Part shown: positions 9,230-17,818 of the stretch, one piece after another
Layout: each line of letters opens with the position of its first letter
How positions within the stretch are numbered: the stretch's first letter is position 1
Assembly (NCBI RefSeq): GCF_025147325.1
Contig: NZ_CP102262.1
Coordinates: 558,001-622,000 of the forward strand
Origin: Bacteroides stercoris ATCC 43183
GTDB lineage: Bacteria; Bacteroidota; Bacteroidia; Bacteroidales; Bacteroidaceae
Reading direction: 5' to 3'
Length of the DNA stretch: 64,000 bases
The notes under the pieces: generated by a model
The model's database searches: none
What the model saw: the letters and a program-made list of their open reading frames with translations, nothing else
What the model was told of the DNA's origin: nothing
Program-made: the position numbers and the translations under genes

Positions 9230-10330
9230 ATGAAGCATTTCGGTAATTTTGTCGCCCTGCTGATTGTAGCGGTCAATGCTTTATTCACGGGTCTTTTGCT
9301 GTTGGTGGCATACAGTCCTTACATCCAACCGGCAACGCATCCGGTACAATCCTGTCTCGGACTGACCTTTCCGGTCTTTGCACTTATCAACGGCGGCTTT
9401 CTGATTTTCTGGCTGGTTATACAACGATACAAGACAGCTTTGCTACCTTTAACCGGCCTTCTGTTATGCTACTCGCAGCTACGGACCTATCTGCCCCTTA
9501 ATTTTCACACCACCGAGCTTCCCGAAGGCAGCATAAAGCTCCTGTCTTACAACATTATGGGTTTTGACGGTGCTTACAAAAAAGACGGGAAGAATCCGAT
9601 ACTCACCTATCTGAAAGAGAGCAATGCCGACATCCTATGCCTGCAGGAATATGCATCCGACGAATCTCCCCGCCACCTCACGCAGAAAGACATTGAACGG
9701 GAGTTGAAAGATTATCCCTACCGCCGTATCAACGTCGTAGGCAGCGGCAACGGCTATACCAACAGGATAGCATGTTACTCCAAATTTCCCATTCTATCCG
9801 CACGTGTCCTGGACTATGCAAGCAGCTACAACGGTTCCGTACTGTATGAACTCAAACTGAATGAAGATACGATTACCCTTATCAACAACCATTTGGAGTC
9901 CAACAAACTGACAAAGGCCGATAAAGACATTTACGAAGAAATATTGAAAGCTCCCGAAACGGAAAAAGTGAAAAGCGGCGCACGGCTGTTGCTGCATAAA
10001 CTGGCGGAAGCATCCGCCATCCGCGCCCCGCAGGCAGACACCATTGCACGGGAGATAGCATCTTCCCGGCATCCGTCCGTCATCGTCTGCGGAGATTTCA
10101 ACGACACTCCCATTTCATACGCCCACCGCGTCATAGCGCAAAATCTGGATGATGCTTTCACCCAGTCGGGACGCGGACTGGGAATCTCCTACAACCAGAA
10201 CAAATTCTATTTTAGGATAGACAACATATTAATCAGCAAGAACCTGCGGTCGTACAACTGTACGGTAGACCGTTCCATAAGAGAGTCCGATCACTATCCG
10301 ATATGGTGCTACATAGCCAAACGGCAATGA
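9230..10330 (+). CDS. Membrane-anchored endonuclease/exonuclease/phosphatase family protein
   Basis: A 366-residue protein with about three hydrophobic segments in the first 95 residues, then an EEP fold domain. Signature motifs of the fold are visible in order: LLSYNIMGFD, CLQEYASDE (metal-binding glutamate), VCGDFNDTP and RESDHYPIW (catalytic histidine). The family cleaves phosphodiesters in nucleic acids, phospholipids or inositol phosphates; the substrate here is unknown. ATG 9230 lies 7 bases after the second rhomboid stop. The open frame extends back to 9167, but that start would overlap the rhomboid by 56 bases. Co-transcription with both rhomboids is likely. Confidence 0.88.
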   Translation: MKHFGNFVALLIVAVNALFTGLLLLVAYSPYIQPATHPVQSCLGLTFPVFALINGGFLIFWLVIQRYKTALLPLTGLLLCYSQLRTYLPLNFHTTELPEGSIKLLSYNIMGFDGAYKKDGKNPILTYLKESNADILCLQEYASDESPRHLTQKDIERELKDYPYRRINVVGSGNGYTNRIACYSKFPILSARVLDYASSYNGSVLYELKLNEDTITLINNHLESNKLTKADKDIYEEILKAPETEKVKSGARLLLHKLAEASAIRAPQADTIAREIASSRHPSVIVCGDFNDTPISYAHRVIAQNLDDAFTQSGRGLGISYNQNKFYFRIDNILISKNLRSYNCTVDRSIRESDHYPIWCYIAKRQ

Positions 10331-10388
10331 CGTTCCCTGCCAAGATGAAATTATCAATAAACTACTCATTATCTAATACTCTGACTTT

Positions 10389-12473
10389 ATGTTTAAAAGA
10401 AGTATTCTAATTTTAGCTGCAAGTTGTATGATGTACTCCTGTGCCAACCAAACGGAAAGCAATCCGTTCCTCACCGAGTTTCAAACCCCGAACGGTGTTC
10501 CGCCTTTCGACAAAATCAGGCTGGAACACTACGAACCGGCATTCCTTCAGGGAATAGAAGAGCAAAATGCCAATATCCGGGCTATTGTCGACAATACCGA
10601 AGCGCCGGATTTTGAAAATGTAATCGTTGCTTTTGACAACAGTTCACCCATACTCAACCGGGTAAGCGCCATCTTCTTCAACATGACGGATGCCGAGACC
10701 AGTGACGCCCTGAACGAACTTTCCATAAAGCTCGCTCCGGTACTGTCCGAACATGGAGACAATATATCGCTTAACCAGGCGCTATTCAATAAAGTACAGG
10801 CCGTTTACCAGAAAAAGGATTCGTTAAACCTGACCACCGAGCAACAAAGACTTCTGGACAAAACATACAAAGATTTCGTACGTTCCGGCGCCAATCTTTC
10901 TGCCGAAAAGCAAGCCCGCCTGCGCGAGATAAACAAGCAGCTCTCCACGCTGGGCATCACTTTCAGCAACAATATCCTGAACGAAAACAATGAGTTCATG
11001 CTCTTTGTAGACAAGCAGGAAGACCTTGCCGGACTTCCCGAATGGTTCCGCCAAAGCGCTGCCGAAGAAGCAAAAGCTGCCGGACAGGAAGGCAAATGGC
11101 TGTTTACGCTGCACAACGCCAGCCGTCTCCCGTTCCTGCAATATTCAGCCAACCGTCCGTTGCGCGAGAAAATATACAAAGCTTACATCAACCGCGGCAA
11201 CAACAACGACAAGAACGATAACAAGAAAATCATTACCGACATCGTCAGTCTGCGTCTCGAAAAAGCCCGCCTGTTAGGCTTCGACTGCTATTCCAACTTC
11301 GTACTGGACAATACGATGGCAAAGAATTCGGCCACAGTAATGGAGTTCCTGAACAACCTGTGGAATTATGCCCTGCCTAAAGCCAAGGCCGAAGCTGCCG
11401 AACTCCAGAAGCTGATGGACAAAGAAGGCAAAGGCGAGAAGCTGGAAGCCTGGGACTGGTGGTATTATACCGAGAAGCTCCGCAAAGAAAAATATGACCT
11501 CGAAGAGGACCAGATCAAACCCTACTTCAAATTGGAGAACGTACGCGAAGGCGCTTTTGCCGTTGCCAACAAACTCTATGGCATTACGCTGACAAAACTC
11601 AACAATATCCCTGTCTATCATCCCGATGTAGAAGTCTTCGAGGTAAAAGATGCAGACGGCTCGCAATTAGGCATCTTCTACGTAGACTACTTCCCGCGTC
11701 CCGGCAAGAGCGGCGGAGCATGGATGAGCAACTACCGCGAACAGAAAGGCGACATCCGTCCGTTGGTGTGCAACGTAGCCAGCTTCACCAAACCCGTTGG
11801 CGATACCCCCTCCCTGCTCACAATGGATGAAGTGGAAACCCTTTTCCATGAATTCGGCCACGGACTGCACGGACTGCTGACCAAATGCAACTACCAGGGC
11901 GTCTCCGGCACGAATGTAGTGCGCGATTTCGTAGAACTTCCGTCACAAATCAACGAACATTGGGCCACTGAACCCGAGGTATTGAAGATGTACGCCAGAC
12001 ATTACCAGACCGGCGAAGTCATCCCCGACAGCCTCATCGAAAAGATACTGAAACAAAAGACTTTCAACCAGGGTTTCATGACCACCGAGCTGCTGGCAGC
12101 CGCCATTCTCGACATGAACCTGCACAACCTGACGGATACGAAAGGTATCGATGTCGTAGCCTATGAAAAAGAAGCTATGGACCAACTCGGTTTAATCCCC
12201 GAAATAGCTCCCCGCTACCGCACCACCTATTTCAATCACATCATAGGCGGCTATGCCGCAGGCTATTACAGCTATCTGTGGGCAAACGTGCTGGACAACG
12301 ATGCTTTTGAGGCATTCAAGGAACACGGCATTTTCGACAAGGCAACTGCCGATCTTTTCCGCCGCAATGTGCTGGAAAAAGGAGACAGCGAAGACCCGAT
12401 GACACTCTACAAGAATTTCAGAGGGTCAGAACCGCAATTAGAGCCGATGTTAAAAAATCGCGGTATGAAGTAA
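10389..12473 (+). CDS. dcp: M3 family metallopeptidase lipoprotein (dipeptidyl carboxypeptidase-like)
   Basis: A 694-residue zinc peptidase of the thimet oligopeptidase / Dcp family. The N-terminus is a lipoprotein signal (hydrophobic stretch then YSC at the lipobox), so it is likely anchored at the cell envelope. The zinc motif HEFGHGLHG has ligands H487 and H491 with catalytic E488, and a downstream glutamate region (FVELPSQINEHW) is conserved in the family. Length fits Dcp (about 680-700). It degrades short peptides, and Dcp enzymes remove C-terminal dipeptides. Oligopeptidase A is the alternative name. No close neighbour suggests a special role. Confidence 0.92.
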   Translation: MFKRSILILAASCMMYSCANQTESNPFLTEFQTPNGVPPFDKIRLEHYEPAFLQGIEEQNANIRAIVDNTEAPDFENVIVAFDNSSPILNRVSAIFFNMTDAETSDALNELSIKLAPVLSEHGDNISLNQALFNKVQAVYQKKDSLNLTTEQQRLLDKTYKDFVRSGANLSAEKQARLREINKQLSTLGITFSNNILNENNEFMLFVDKQEDLAGLPEWFRQSAAEEAKAAGQEGKWLFTLHNASRLPFLQYSANRPLREKIYKAYINRGNNNDKNDNKKIITDIVSLRLEKARLLGFDCYSNFVLDNTMAKNSATVMEFLNNLWNYALPKAKAEAAELQKLMDKEGKGEKLEAWDWWYYTEKLRKEKYDLEEDQIKPYFKLENVREGAFAVANKLYGITLTKLNNIPVYHPDVEVFEVKDADGSQLGIFYVDYFPRPGKSGGAWMSNYREQKGDIRPLVCNVASFTKPVGDTPSLLTMDEVETLFHEFGHGLHGLLTKCNYQGVSGTNVVRDFVELPSQINEHWATEPEVLKMYARHYQTGEVIPDSLIEKILKQKTFNQGFMTTELLAAAILDMNLHNLTDTKGIDVVAYEKEAMDQLGLIPEIAPRYRTTYFNHIIGGYAAGYYSYLWANVLDNDAFEAFKEHGIFDKATADLFRRNVLEKGDSEDPMTLYKNFRGSEPQLEPMLKNRGMK

Positions 12474-12491
12474 GAATTGTGAAAAAAAAGC

Positions 12492-12499
12492 TATATTTG
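12492..12499 (+). promoter_or_regulatory. Probable secDF promoter, -7 box
   Basis: TATATTTG matches TAnnTTTG, about 58 bases upstream of the secDF start codon. The -33 element is not clear. Confidence 0.5.
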
Positions 12500-12556
12500 C
12501 AGCCTTATATACAATAGAAATCAATTAAAAAGTAATCATAATAAACTAAAAGTAAC

Positions 12557-15500
12557 ATGCAAAACAAAGGATTTGTAAGGGTTTTTGCGATATTGCTCAC
12601 ACTGGTGTGTGTGTTCTATCTCTCCTTCTCTTTTGTGACCCGCCATTACGCCCATAAGGCTAAAGAGTTCGCAAAAGGCGATGTGAAAGTAGAACAGGAC
12701 TACCTCGATTCTCTGTCAAACGAGAAAGTGTGGTTCGGCAATTGGACGCTGAAACAATGTCGTGAAATGGAGATCAGTTTAGGTTTGGACTTGAAGGGTG
12801 GTATGAACGTCATCCTGGAAGTGTCGGTACCCGATGTCATCAAGGCATTGGCGGACAACAAGTCTGACGAAGCATTCAACCAGGCACTGGCCACTGCGGC
12901 AAAACAGGCTACTACCAGCCAGGACGACGTTATCACGTTGTTCATCAGAGAGTATCACAGAATCGCTCCGGATGCTTCACTCTCACAACTGTTCGCTACC
13001 CAACAGCTAAAGGACAAGGTAAACCAGAAATCTTCCGATGCAGAAGTTGAAAAAGTATTGCGCGAAGAAGTAAAGGCAGCCGTTGACAACTCATTCAACG
13101 TGCTCCGTACCCGTATCGACCGCTTCGGTGTGGTTCAGCCCAACATCCAGAGTCTGGAAGACAAAATGGGACGTATCATGGTGGAACTTCCGGGTATCAA
13201 AGAGCCTGAACGTGTAAGAAAATTGCTACAAGGTTCTGCCAACCTGGAATTCTGGGAAACATACAACGCAAAAGACGTTGCTTCGTACCTGCAATCGGCT
13301 GATGCCAAATTGCGTGCAATCCTGGCTACCACAGAAGACGCAGCAGAAGCAACAGACAGCGTAGCTGCCGAAGCTCCCGCTGTAGCGCAAGCTACCAGCA
13401 CTACCGACAGCCTTGCCGCAGCACTGAAAGGTGAAAGCAAAACACAGGCTGCCGACCTTGAGCAAATCAAGAAAGAACATCCGCTGCTGGCAGTTCTTCA
13501 GGTAAATCCCAGCGGTCAAGGCCCTGTTGTAGGTTATGCAAACTACAAGGATACCGCTGATATCAACAAATACCTCTCCATGCCGGAAATTCAGGCTGAA
13601 ATGCCGAAAGACCTGCGCCTGAAGTGGGGTGTTTCTCCTTTTGAATACGACCCGAAAGCACAGACTTTCGAATTGTACGCCATCAAGTCTACCGAACGTA
13701 ACGGACGCGCTCCGCTGGAAGGTGACGTAGTTGTAAACGCCAAAGACGAATTCGACCACTATGGCAAACCTGCCGTAAGTATGTCTATGAATACGGACGG
13801 TGCACGCCGTTGGGCACAACTCACCAAACAGAATGTAGGTAAAGCCATCGCCATTGTACTGGACGGCTATGTATACTCCGCACCGAACGTAAATCAGGAA
13901 ATCACCGGCGGTAACTCACAAATCACCGGTCACTTCACTCCCGAACAGGCAAAAGACTTGGCAAACGTATTGAAATCAGGTAAGATGCCGGCTCCTGCCC
14001 ACATCGTACAGGAAGACATCGTAGGTCCGTCTTTGGGACAGGCATCCATCAACGCCGGTATCATGTCATTCGTTGTGGCATTGATTCTGTTGATGATTTA
14101 CATGTGCTCCATGTACGGCTTCATCCCGGGTATGGTTGCCAACGGCGCTCTGATATTGAACTTGTTCTTCACGCTGGGTATCCTCTCATCCTTCCAGGCA
14201 GCTCTGACAATGTCCGGTATTGCCGGTATGGTACTGTCGCTCGGTATGGCTGTGGATGCCAACGTATTGATTTACGAACGTACCAAAGAAGAGTTGCGTG
14301 CAGGTAAAGGTGTCAAGAAAGCACTTGCCGACGGTTACTCCAATGCTTTCTCCGCAATCTTCGACTCTAACCTGACATCTATCATCACAGGTATCATCCT
14401 GTTCAACTTCGGTACCGGTCCTATCCGCGGTTTCGCCACGACACTGATTATCGGTATCCTGATTTCATTCTTTACTGCTGTGTTCATGACACGTTTGTTC
14501 TACGAGCACTTCATGAACAAAGACAAGTTGCTGAACCTGACATTCTCTACGGGAATCTCCAAGAACCTGATGGCGAATGTACACTTCGACTTCATGGGCA
14601 GAAATAAACTCTGGATGACGCTGGCAGGTGTAGCGGTTGTAGTTTGCATCGGCTTCCTCAGCATCCGCGGTTTGAGCCAGAGCATCGACTTCACCGGTGG
14701 ACGTAACTTCAAGGTACAGTTTGAGAACAAGGTAGAACCCGAACAGGTACGCGAATTGATTTCCAGCAAGTTCGGTGATGCCAATGTCAGTGTCATCGCT
14801 ATCGGTGCTGACGGCAAGACCGTACGTATCAGTACCAACTACCGTATCGAAGAAGAAGGTAACAACATCGACTCCGAAATCGAAGCATACCTGTACGAGA
14901 CCCTGAAGCCGTTGCTGACCCAGAATATCACGCTGGAAACCTTCATCGACCGTGAGAACCATACGGGCGGCAGTATCATCAGCTCACAGAAAGTAGGTCC
15001 GAGTATCGCAGACGACATCAAGGTATCCGCTATCTGGTCTGTTGTATTGGCACTGATTGCTATCGGTCTGTACATCCTGCTCCGTTTCCGCAACATTGCC
15101 TACTCTATCGGTTCCGTATGTGCACTGGCCTGCGACACGATTATCATTTTGGGCGCCTACTCCATGTTCTGGGGCATCCTGCCGTTCTCTTTGGAAATCG
15201 ACCAGACGTTTATCGGTGCTATCCTGACGGCTATCGGTTACTCAATCAACGATAAGGTGGTAATCTTCGACCGTGTACGCGAGTTCTTCGGTCTCTATCC
15301 GAAACGCAACAAGAAAGTATTGTTCAACGATTCACTGAACACGACTCTGGCACGTACTATCAATACCTCACTGAGTACGTTGATTGTATTGCTGTGTATC
15401 TTCATCCTCGGTGGTGATTCCATCCGCAGCTTCGCATTCGCCATGATTCTGGGTGTTGTATTCGGTACACTGTCTTCTCTGTTCGTTGCATCTCCTATCG

Positions 15501-15565
15501 CTTACATGCTGATGAAGAACAAAAAAGATACAGAACAGGCAGTAGCTGTTGAAGAAGCAAAATAA
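12557..15565 (+). CDS. secDF: Fused SecD/SecF protein translocase subunit
   Basis: A 1002-residue fusion of SecD and SecF, the membrane proteins that use proton motive force to help pull exported proteins through SecYEG. An N-terminal membrane helix is followed by a large periplasmic region that contains an Ala/Thr-rich linker near residues 250-300. Six-helix blocks follow for SecD (from about residue 495, with LGMAVDANVLIYER) and SecF (from about 810, with GYSINDKVVIFDRVRE). The SecF part begins with the typical SIDFTGGRNFKVQF. The fused form is normal in Bacteroidetes. A strong terminator follows. Confidence 0.97.
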   Translation: MQNKGFVRVFAILLTLVCVFYLSFSFVTRHYAHKAKEFAKGDVKVEQDYLDSLSNEKVWFGNWTLKQCREMEISLGLDLKGGMNVILEVSVPDVIKALADNKSDEAFNQALATAAKQATTSQDDVITLFIREYHRIAPDASLSQLFATQQLKDKVNQKSSDAEVEKVLREEVKAAVDNSFNVLRTRIDRFGVVQPNIQSLEDKMGRIMVELPGIKEPERVRKLLQGSANLEFWETYNAKDVASYLQSADAKLRAILATTEDAAEATDSVAAEAPAVAQATSTTDSLAAALKGESKTQAADLEQIKKEHPLLAVLQVNPSGQGPVVGYANYKDTADINKYLSMPEIQAEMPKDLRLKWGVSPFEYDPKAQTFELYAIKSTERNGRAPLEGDVVVNAKDEFDHYGKPAVSMSMNTDGARRWAQLTKQNVGKAIAIVLDGYVYSAPNVNQEITGGNSQITGHFTPEQAKDLANVLKSGKMPAPAHIVQEDIVGPSLGQASINAGIMSFVVALILLMIYMCSMYGFIPGMVANGALILNLFFTLGILSSFQAALTMSGIAGMVLSLGMAVDANVLIYERTKEELRAGKGVKKALADGYSNAFSAIFDSNLTSIITGIILFNFGTGPIRGFATTLIIGILISFFTAVFMTRLFYEHFMNKDKLLNLTFSTGISKNLMANVHFDFMGRNKLWMTLAGVAVVVCIGFLSIRGLSQSIDFTGGRNFKVQFENKVEPEQVRELISSKFGDANVSVIAIGADGKTVRISTNYRIEEEGNNIDSEIEAYLYETLKPLLTQNITLETFIDRENHTGGSIISSQKVGPSIADDIKVSAIWSVVLALIAIGLYILLRFRNIAYSIGSVCALACDTIIILGAYSMFWGILPFSLEIDQTFIGAILTAIGYSINDKVVIFDRVREFFGLYPKRNKKVLFNDSLNTTLARTINTSLSTLIVLLCIFILGGDSIRSFAFAMILGVVFGTLSSLFVASPIAYMLMKNKKDTEQAVAVEEAK

Positions 15566-15593
15566 TTCCTATTATATAAATAGGATAAAAATA

Positions 15594-15640
15594 AGAGAAA
15601 GAGGAAATCCCGGTGTAACGGGGTTTCCTCTTTCTCTTTT
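15594..15640 (+). terminator. secDF terminator
   Basis: Long hairpin in which GAGAAAGAGGAAA pairs with TTTCCTCTTTCTC and an inner CCC pairs with GGG, ending in TTTT. It stands 30 bases after the secDF stop. Confidence 0.85.
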
Positions 15641-15690
15641 CTACAGAATTTTACGGATACTCCTCTACAGCAGCAGGAAGTTCCGCACAC

Positions 15691-15727
15691 AAAAAAAGGA
15701 CGTCCGTATCATAACAGACATCCTTTC
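15691..15727 (-). terminator. Terminator downstream of the tRNA-Arg remnant
   Basis: On the minus strand AAAGGATGTCTG pairs with CGGACGTCCTTT, followed by seven T residues. It stands directly after the tRNA 3' end and is presumably its original terminator. Confidence 0.75.
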
Positions 15728-15728
15728 G

Positions 15729-15774
15729 TAGCTCCGAGGGGAATCGAACCCCTATCTAAAGTTTAGGAAACTTC
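15729..15774 (-). tRNA. tRNA-Arg(CCT) 3' remnant, left attachment site of the prophage
   Basis: Read on the minus strand, the 3' half of a tRNA is clear. It has an anticodon stem GAAGT/ACTTT with loop TTCCTAA (anticodon CCT, arginine), a four-base variable loop, a T-arm AGGGG-TTCGATT-CCCCT, and the 3' acceptor strand CGGAGCT with discriminator A. No CCA is encoded. The matching 5' acceptor strand (AGCTCCG) and the D-arm are absent upstream. Phages often integrate at a tRNA 3' end, leaving such a fragment at one junction, while the intact gene is rebuilt at the other. Here the intact copy should lie right of base 64000. Confidence 0.85.
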
Positions 15775-15858
15775 TAACCTAACTTTGAGTATCAATTACT
15801 TGCGAGGTTATTTCAATTTTTCGTAGAACTATAGTAGAACTTTTGTATTTTTGTTGAA

Positions 15859-15893
15859 TACCCCTGCCTCTCCAAAAGAAGAATACAGGGGTA
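15859..15893. other. Inverted repeat in the prophage left end
   Basis: TACCCCTG (15859-15866) pairs perfectly with CAGGGGTA (15886-15893) across a 19-base loop. A second hairpin, ACCGATT/AATCGGT, lies at 15903-15921. Neither has a T-run, so they are not obvious terminators. They could be structure in a short RNA from the promoter at 15926-15956. Confidence 0.4.
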
Positions 15894-15925
15894 CAATGCA
15901 ACACCGATTTTCAGAATCGGTACTG

Positions 15926-15956
15926 CAAAGATATGACTTTTATTCCAAAGGGCAAA
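15926..15956 (-). promoter_or_regulatory. Outward-facing promoter at the prophage left end
   Basis: On the minus strand, TTTG (15956-15953), 19 bases, then TATCTTTG (15933-15926): a full Bacteroidales consensus match just after the late-operon terminator. It points left, out across the attachment site. In the integrated state nothing but the tRNA remnant lies downstream. Confidence 0.55.
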
Positions 15957-15991
15957 GAAAAACCGGGCGCACTTCACAGCGAACCCGGCTC
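15955..15991 (-). terminator. Terminator of the prophage late operon
   Basis: On the minus strand GCCGGG pairs with CCCGGT across a 16-base loop and runs into TTTTTC. It lies about 30 bases after the stop of the last late gene. Confidence 0.75.
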
Positions 15992-16021
15992 AGAACAAAA
16001 GTTCTACTCTGTTACTAACAC

Positions 16022-16636
16022 CTAATCATTTCTTTTCTTCAATTCTATATATTCCGAATACACTATTTTTGTATGCGGATTGCTACTTACAACTTCTTGC
16101 CTAATAGCCTTTGTTCCCCATCGGAAAAACAACCATTGCTTAGGTACTCTATGCACTACTTGGAATAGAGTATCTACAGATTGTATGCGTAAATCCAGTT
16201 TCTTATCAGGCATGATTAAGCCATCAACATTTATCCACGGGTCTTTCCATCGTATTTCTTGGACCTTAAGATAGGATGTATCACGGTATATAATGCTATC
16301 CTTAACTATGGTTTGTACCTCTACCTCCGTTTTTGTTGCAGTCGTGGAAGCTGCTTGCAACCTCTTCACTTTCAAGTCAAGTTCCTTAACGGTATTCGTC
16401 AAGTCGGCACAATGCTTTTCCACCTCAGACTTGGATAAAGTCAATGCCTGTACAGAGGCAGCGGATTTCCCGGATTCTGTTTGGTAAAATTCGACTTTCT
16501 CCAACAAGGCGGTTTGGTTGCCATCCAACCTTTCCTTTTCTGATTTCAACTTGGAACAATAAGCCCATAGCCCAAAGGTAGCCGCCATCAAAAGCCCACA
16601 GAGGGCGATTAATATCAAAAACGCTTTATTTCTCAT
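16022..16636 (-). CDS. Spanin-like membrane protein with coiled coil
   Basis: A 204-residue protein with one N-terminal transmembrane segment (about residues 5-26), then a heptad-rich coiled coil to about residue 100 and a C-terminal region rich in beta structure. An N-terminal anchor plus periplasmic coiled coil, right after the endolysin gene, is the plan of inner-membrane spanins (Rz type), which disrupt the outer membrane in the last step of lysis. I recall similar proteins (DUF6549-like) in Bacteroides phages. The start overlaps the amidase end by 11 bases. It ends in TAG. The role is inferred from position and shape, not from a catalytic motif. Confidence 0.6.
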   Translation of the reverse strand: MRNKAFLILIALCGLLMAATFGLWAYCSKLKSEKERLDGNQTALLEKVEFYQTESGKSAASVQALTLSKSEVEKHCADLTNTVKELDLKVKRLQAASTTATKTEVEVQTIVKDSIIYRDTSYLKVQEIRWKDPWINVDGLIMPDKKLDLRIQSVDTLFQVVHRVPKQWLFFRWGTKAIRQEVVSSNPHTKIVYSEYIELKKRND

Positions 16637-17222
16637 ATTCCTTGATGTATTGGATTATACCCTCTACGTGGGTGTTCACAATGTTTTGTTTCCCCTCCAT
16701 AGATGTAAGGTAAGCAATATCTTCCTTGTTATCCATGAAGAAATTCTCCGTCAATACAGCCGGGCATTTCGTCTTGGAAAGGATGTAGAAATTTTCCTCC
16801 CAATCCGGGTCGCCATCCGAATAGTCACGCCTAATCTTTTGCCCGGTAATAAAGCAAGCGGCAGCATCATACATTCGGTTTGCCAGTTCGTCAGCTTTCG
16901 TTTTGCCCTTAGTGGTATAGGCAGACCATCCACGGGCATTCATCCATTCGCCATTCCCGGCAGCATTGCAGTGGATGGAAACAAGCAACACGTTATTAGC
17001 CCCGTATCGGGCGCAAACCTCGTTCACACGCCTTGCACGTTCAGCCAAAGGCACGTCCAAGTTCTCCTTAACAATGCGTTCCGCTACATAGCCACGTTTA
17101 GCCAGTTCACGCACGACTTCATCCGCAATTTCTCTCGTATAGGCATACTCTCTGAAAGTTCCATCCGGGCTGCGTTTACCCGGTGTATTTTCTCCATGCC
17201 CATTGTCTATAAGTATCTTCAT
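16626..17222 (-). CDS. Phage endolysin, N-acetylmuramoyl-L-alanine amidase (Amidase_3)
   Basis: A 198-residue zinc amidase that cuts the bond between MurNAc and the peptide in peptidoglycan. The expected ligands are visible: H9 in LIDNGHG, a glutamate at E25, H84 in VSIHCNAAGNG, and the catalytic E159 in LTENFFMDN. The whole protein is the catalytic domain; no cell-wall binding module and no signal peptide are seen, so release probably depends on a holin. It overlaps the upstream membrane-protein gene by 4 bases (ATGA) and the downstream spanin-like gene by 11, forming a lysis cassette. Confidence 0.93.
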   Translation of the reverse strand: MKILIDNGHGENTPGKRSPDGTFREYAYTREIADEVVRELAKRGYVAERIVKENLDVPLAERARRVNEVCARYGANNVLLVSIHCNAAGNGEWMNARGWSAYTTKGKTKADELANRMYDAAACFITGQKIRRDYSDGDPDWEENFYILSKTKCPAVLTENFFMDNKEDIAYLTSMEGKQNIVNTHVEGIIQYIKEYEK

Positions 17223-17818
17223 TCTTGATTCAATTTATGGTAAAAATCTATTTTTATACGGTCATAAACCGTCTGTACATTGGTATAAGTCCTGCCGTTA
17301 TTCACGCTTTCTGCATATACCTCACTCCATACGCATTGCTCCACCCACTCAATCCATTCGGGGGACGTGTAGCTGGATAAGCGTTTGCCCCGATAGGTAT
17401 AGTAGTCAAACCTGCTATTCCTATCTTCGTGCAAGTTCATTATCAAGGTGTGTATCTTAACCTTTGTAGCCTCATGGTCGGCTATGTGGTTTTCCTCTCT
17501 CACTTTCCGAATAATCCGGCACACCCTTTCTATAGCAAGGTCAAAGTATATACCCGAAGTATTCTTTATCCTTAGCTGTGTTTCCGGGCGCAACCCCTCC
17601 GCAATATCCGTAAGCATATCATTCTGATTCTTGGTTTCCGTCAGAAGTTCGGCTACCATAGACTGATTGCCTTTAATCATGCCGTTAATGATAGACTTGA
17701 ACCATTTGAAACAAGCTATCATAAGTGCAGCCGCCAAACAGAGGAACACAGCGCACACTATCACCATAAAGCCAAAATCGCTTATGCCTTGTGCCACTTT
17801 CAAACTTTCTTCCATCAT
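17219..17818 (-). CDS. Membrane protein of the lysis cassette, possible holin
   Basis: A 199-residue protein with one strong hydrophobic segment (about residues 15-40, FGFMVIVCAVFLCLAAALMI) and a hydrophilic C-terminal domain of about 150 residues. It lies directly upstream of the endolysin with an ATGA overlap, the usual position of a holin. It is larger than a classical holin, and one membrane span would suit a class III holin or a lysis regulator. The start codon overlaps the stop of the amber-interrupted gene upstream (ATGATG), so translation is probably coupled. Confidence 0.5.
   Translation of the reverse strand: MMEESLKVAQGISDFGFMVIVCAVFLCLAAALMIACFKWFKSIINGMIKGNQSMVAELLTETKNQNDMLTDIAEGLRPETQLRIKNTSGIYFDLAIERVCRIIRKVREENHIADHEATKVKIHTLIMNLHEDRNSRFDYYTYRGKRLSSYTSPEWIEWVEQCVWSEVYAESVNNGRTYTNVQTVYDRIKIDFYHKLNQE

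Larger units (their letters stand above)
15823..16008. repeat. GTAGAACT repeats near the attachment site (possible integrase arm sites)
   Basis: GTAGAACT occurs at 15823-15830 and 15834-15841 in direct orientation, and inverted at 16000-16007. The outer pair extends to a perfect 14-bp inverted repeat (AGTAGAACTTTTGT at 15833-15846 and its complement at 15995-16008). Short repeats flanking an attachment core are typical arm-type binding sites of tyrosine recombinases; this role is inferred. Confidence 0.45.

Noticed and set aside
14465..14962. A 165-codon antisense frame inside secDF
   Set aside because: Composition follows the complementary codons of secDF, and no start signals are seen.
15729..15840. 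A complete tRNA gene at the prophage edge
   Set aside because: The 5' acceptor strand and D-arm cannot be found upstream; only the 3' part folds.
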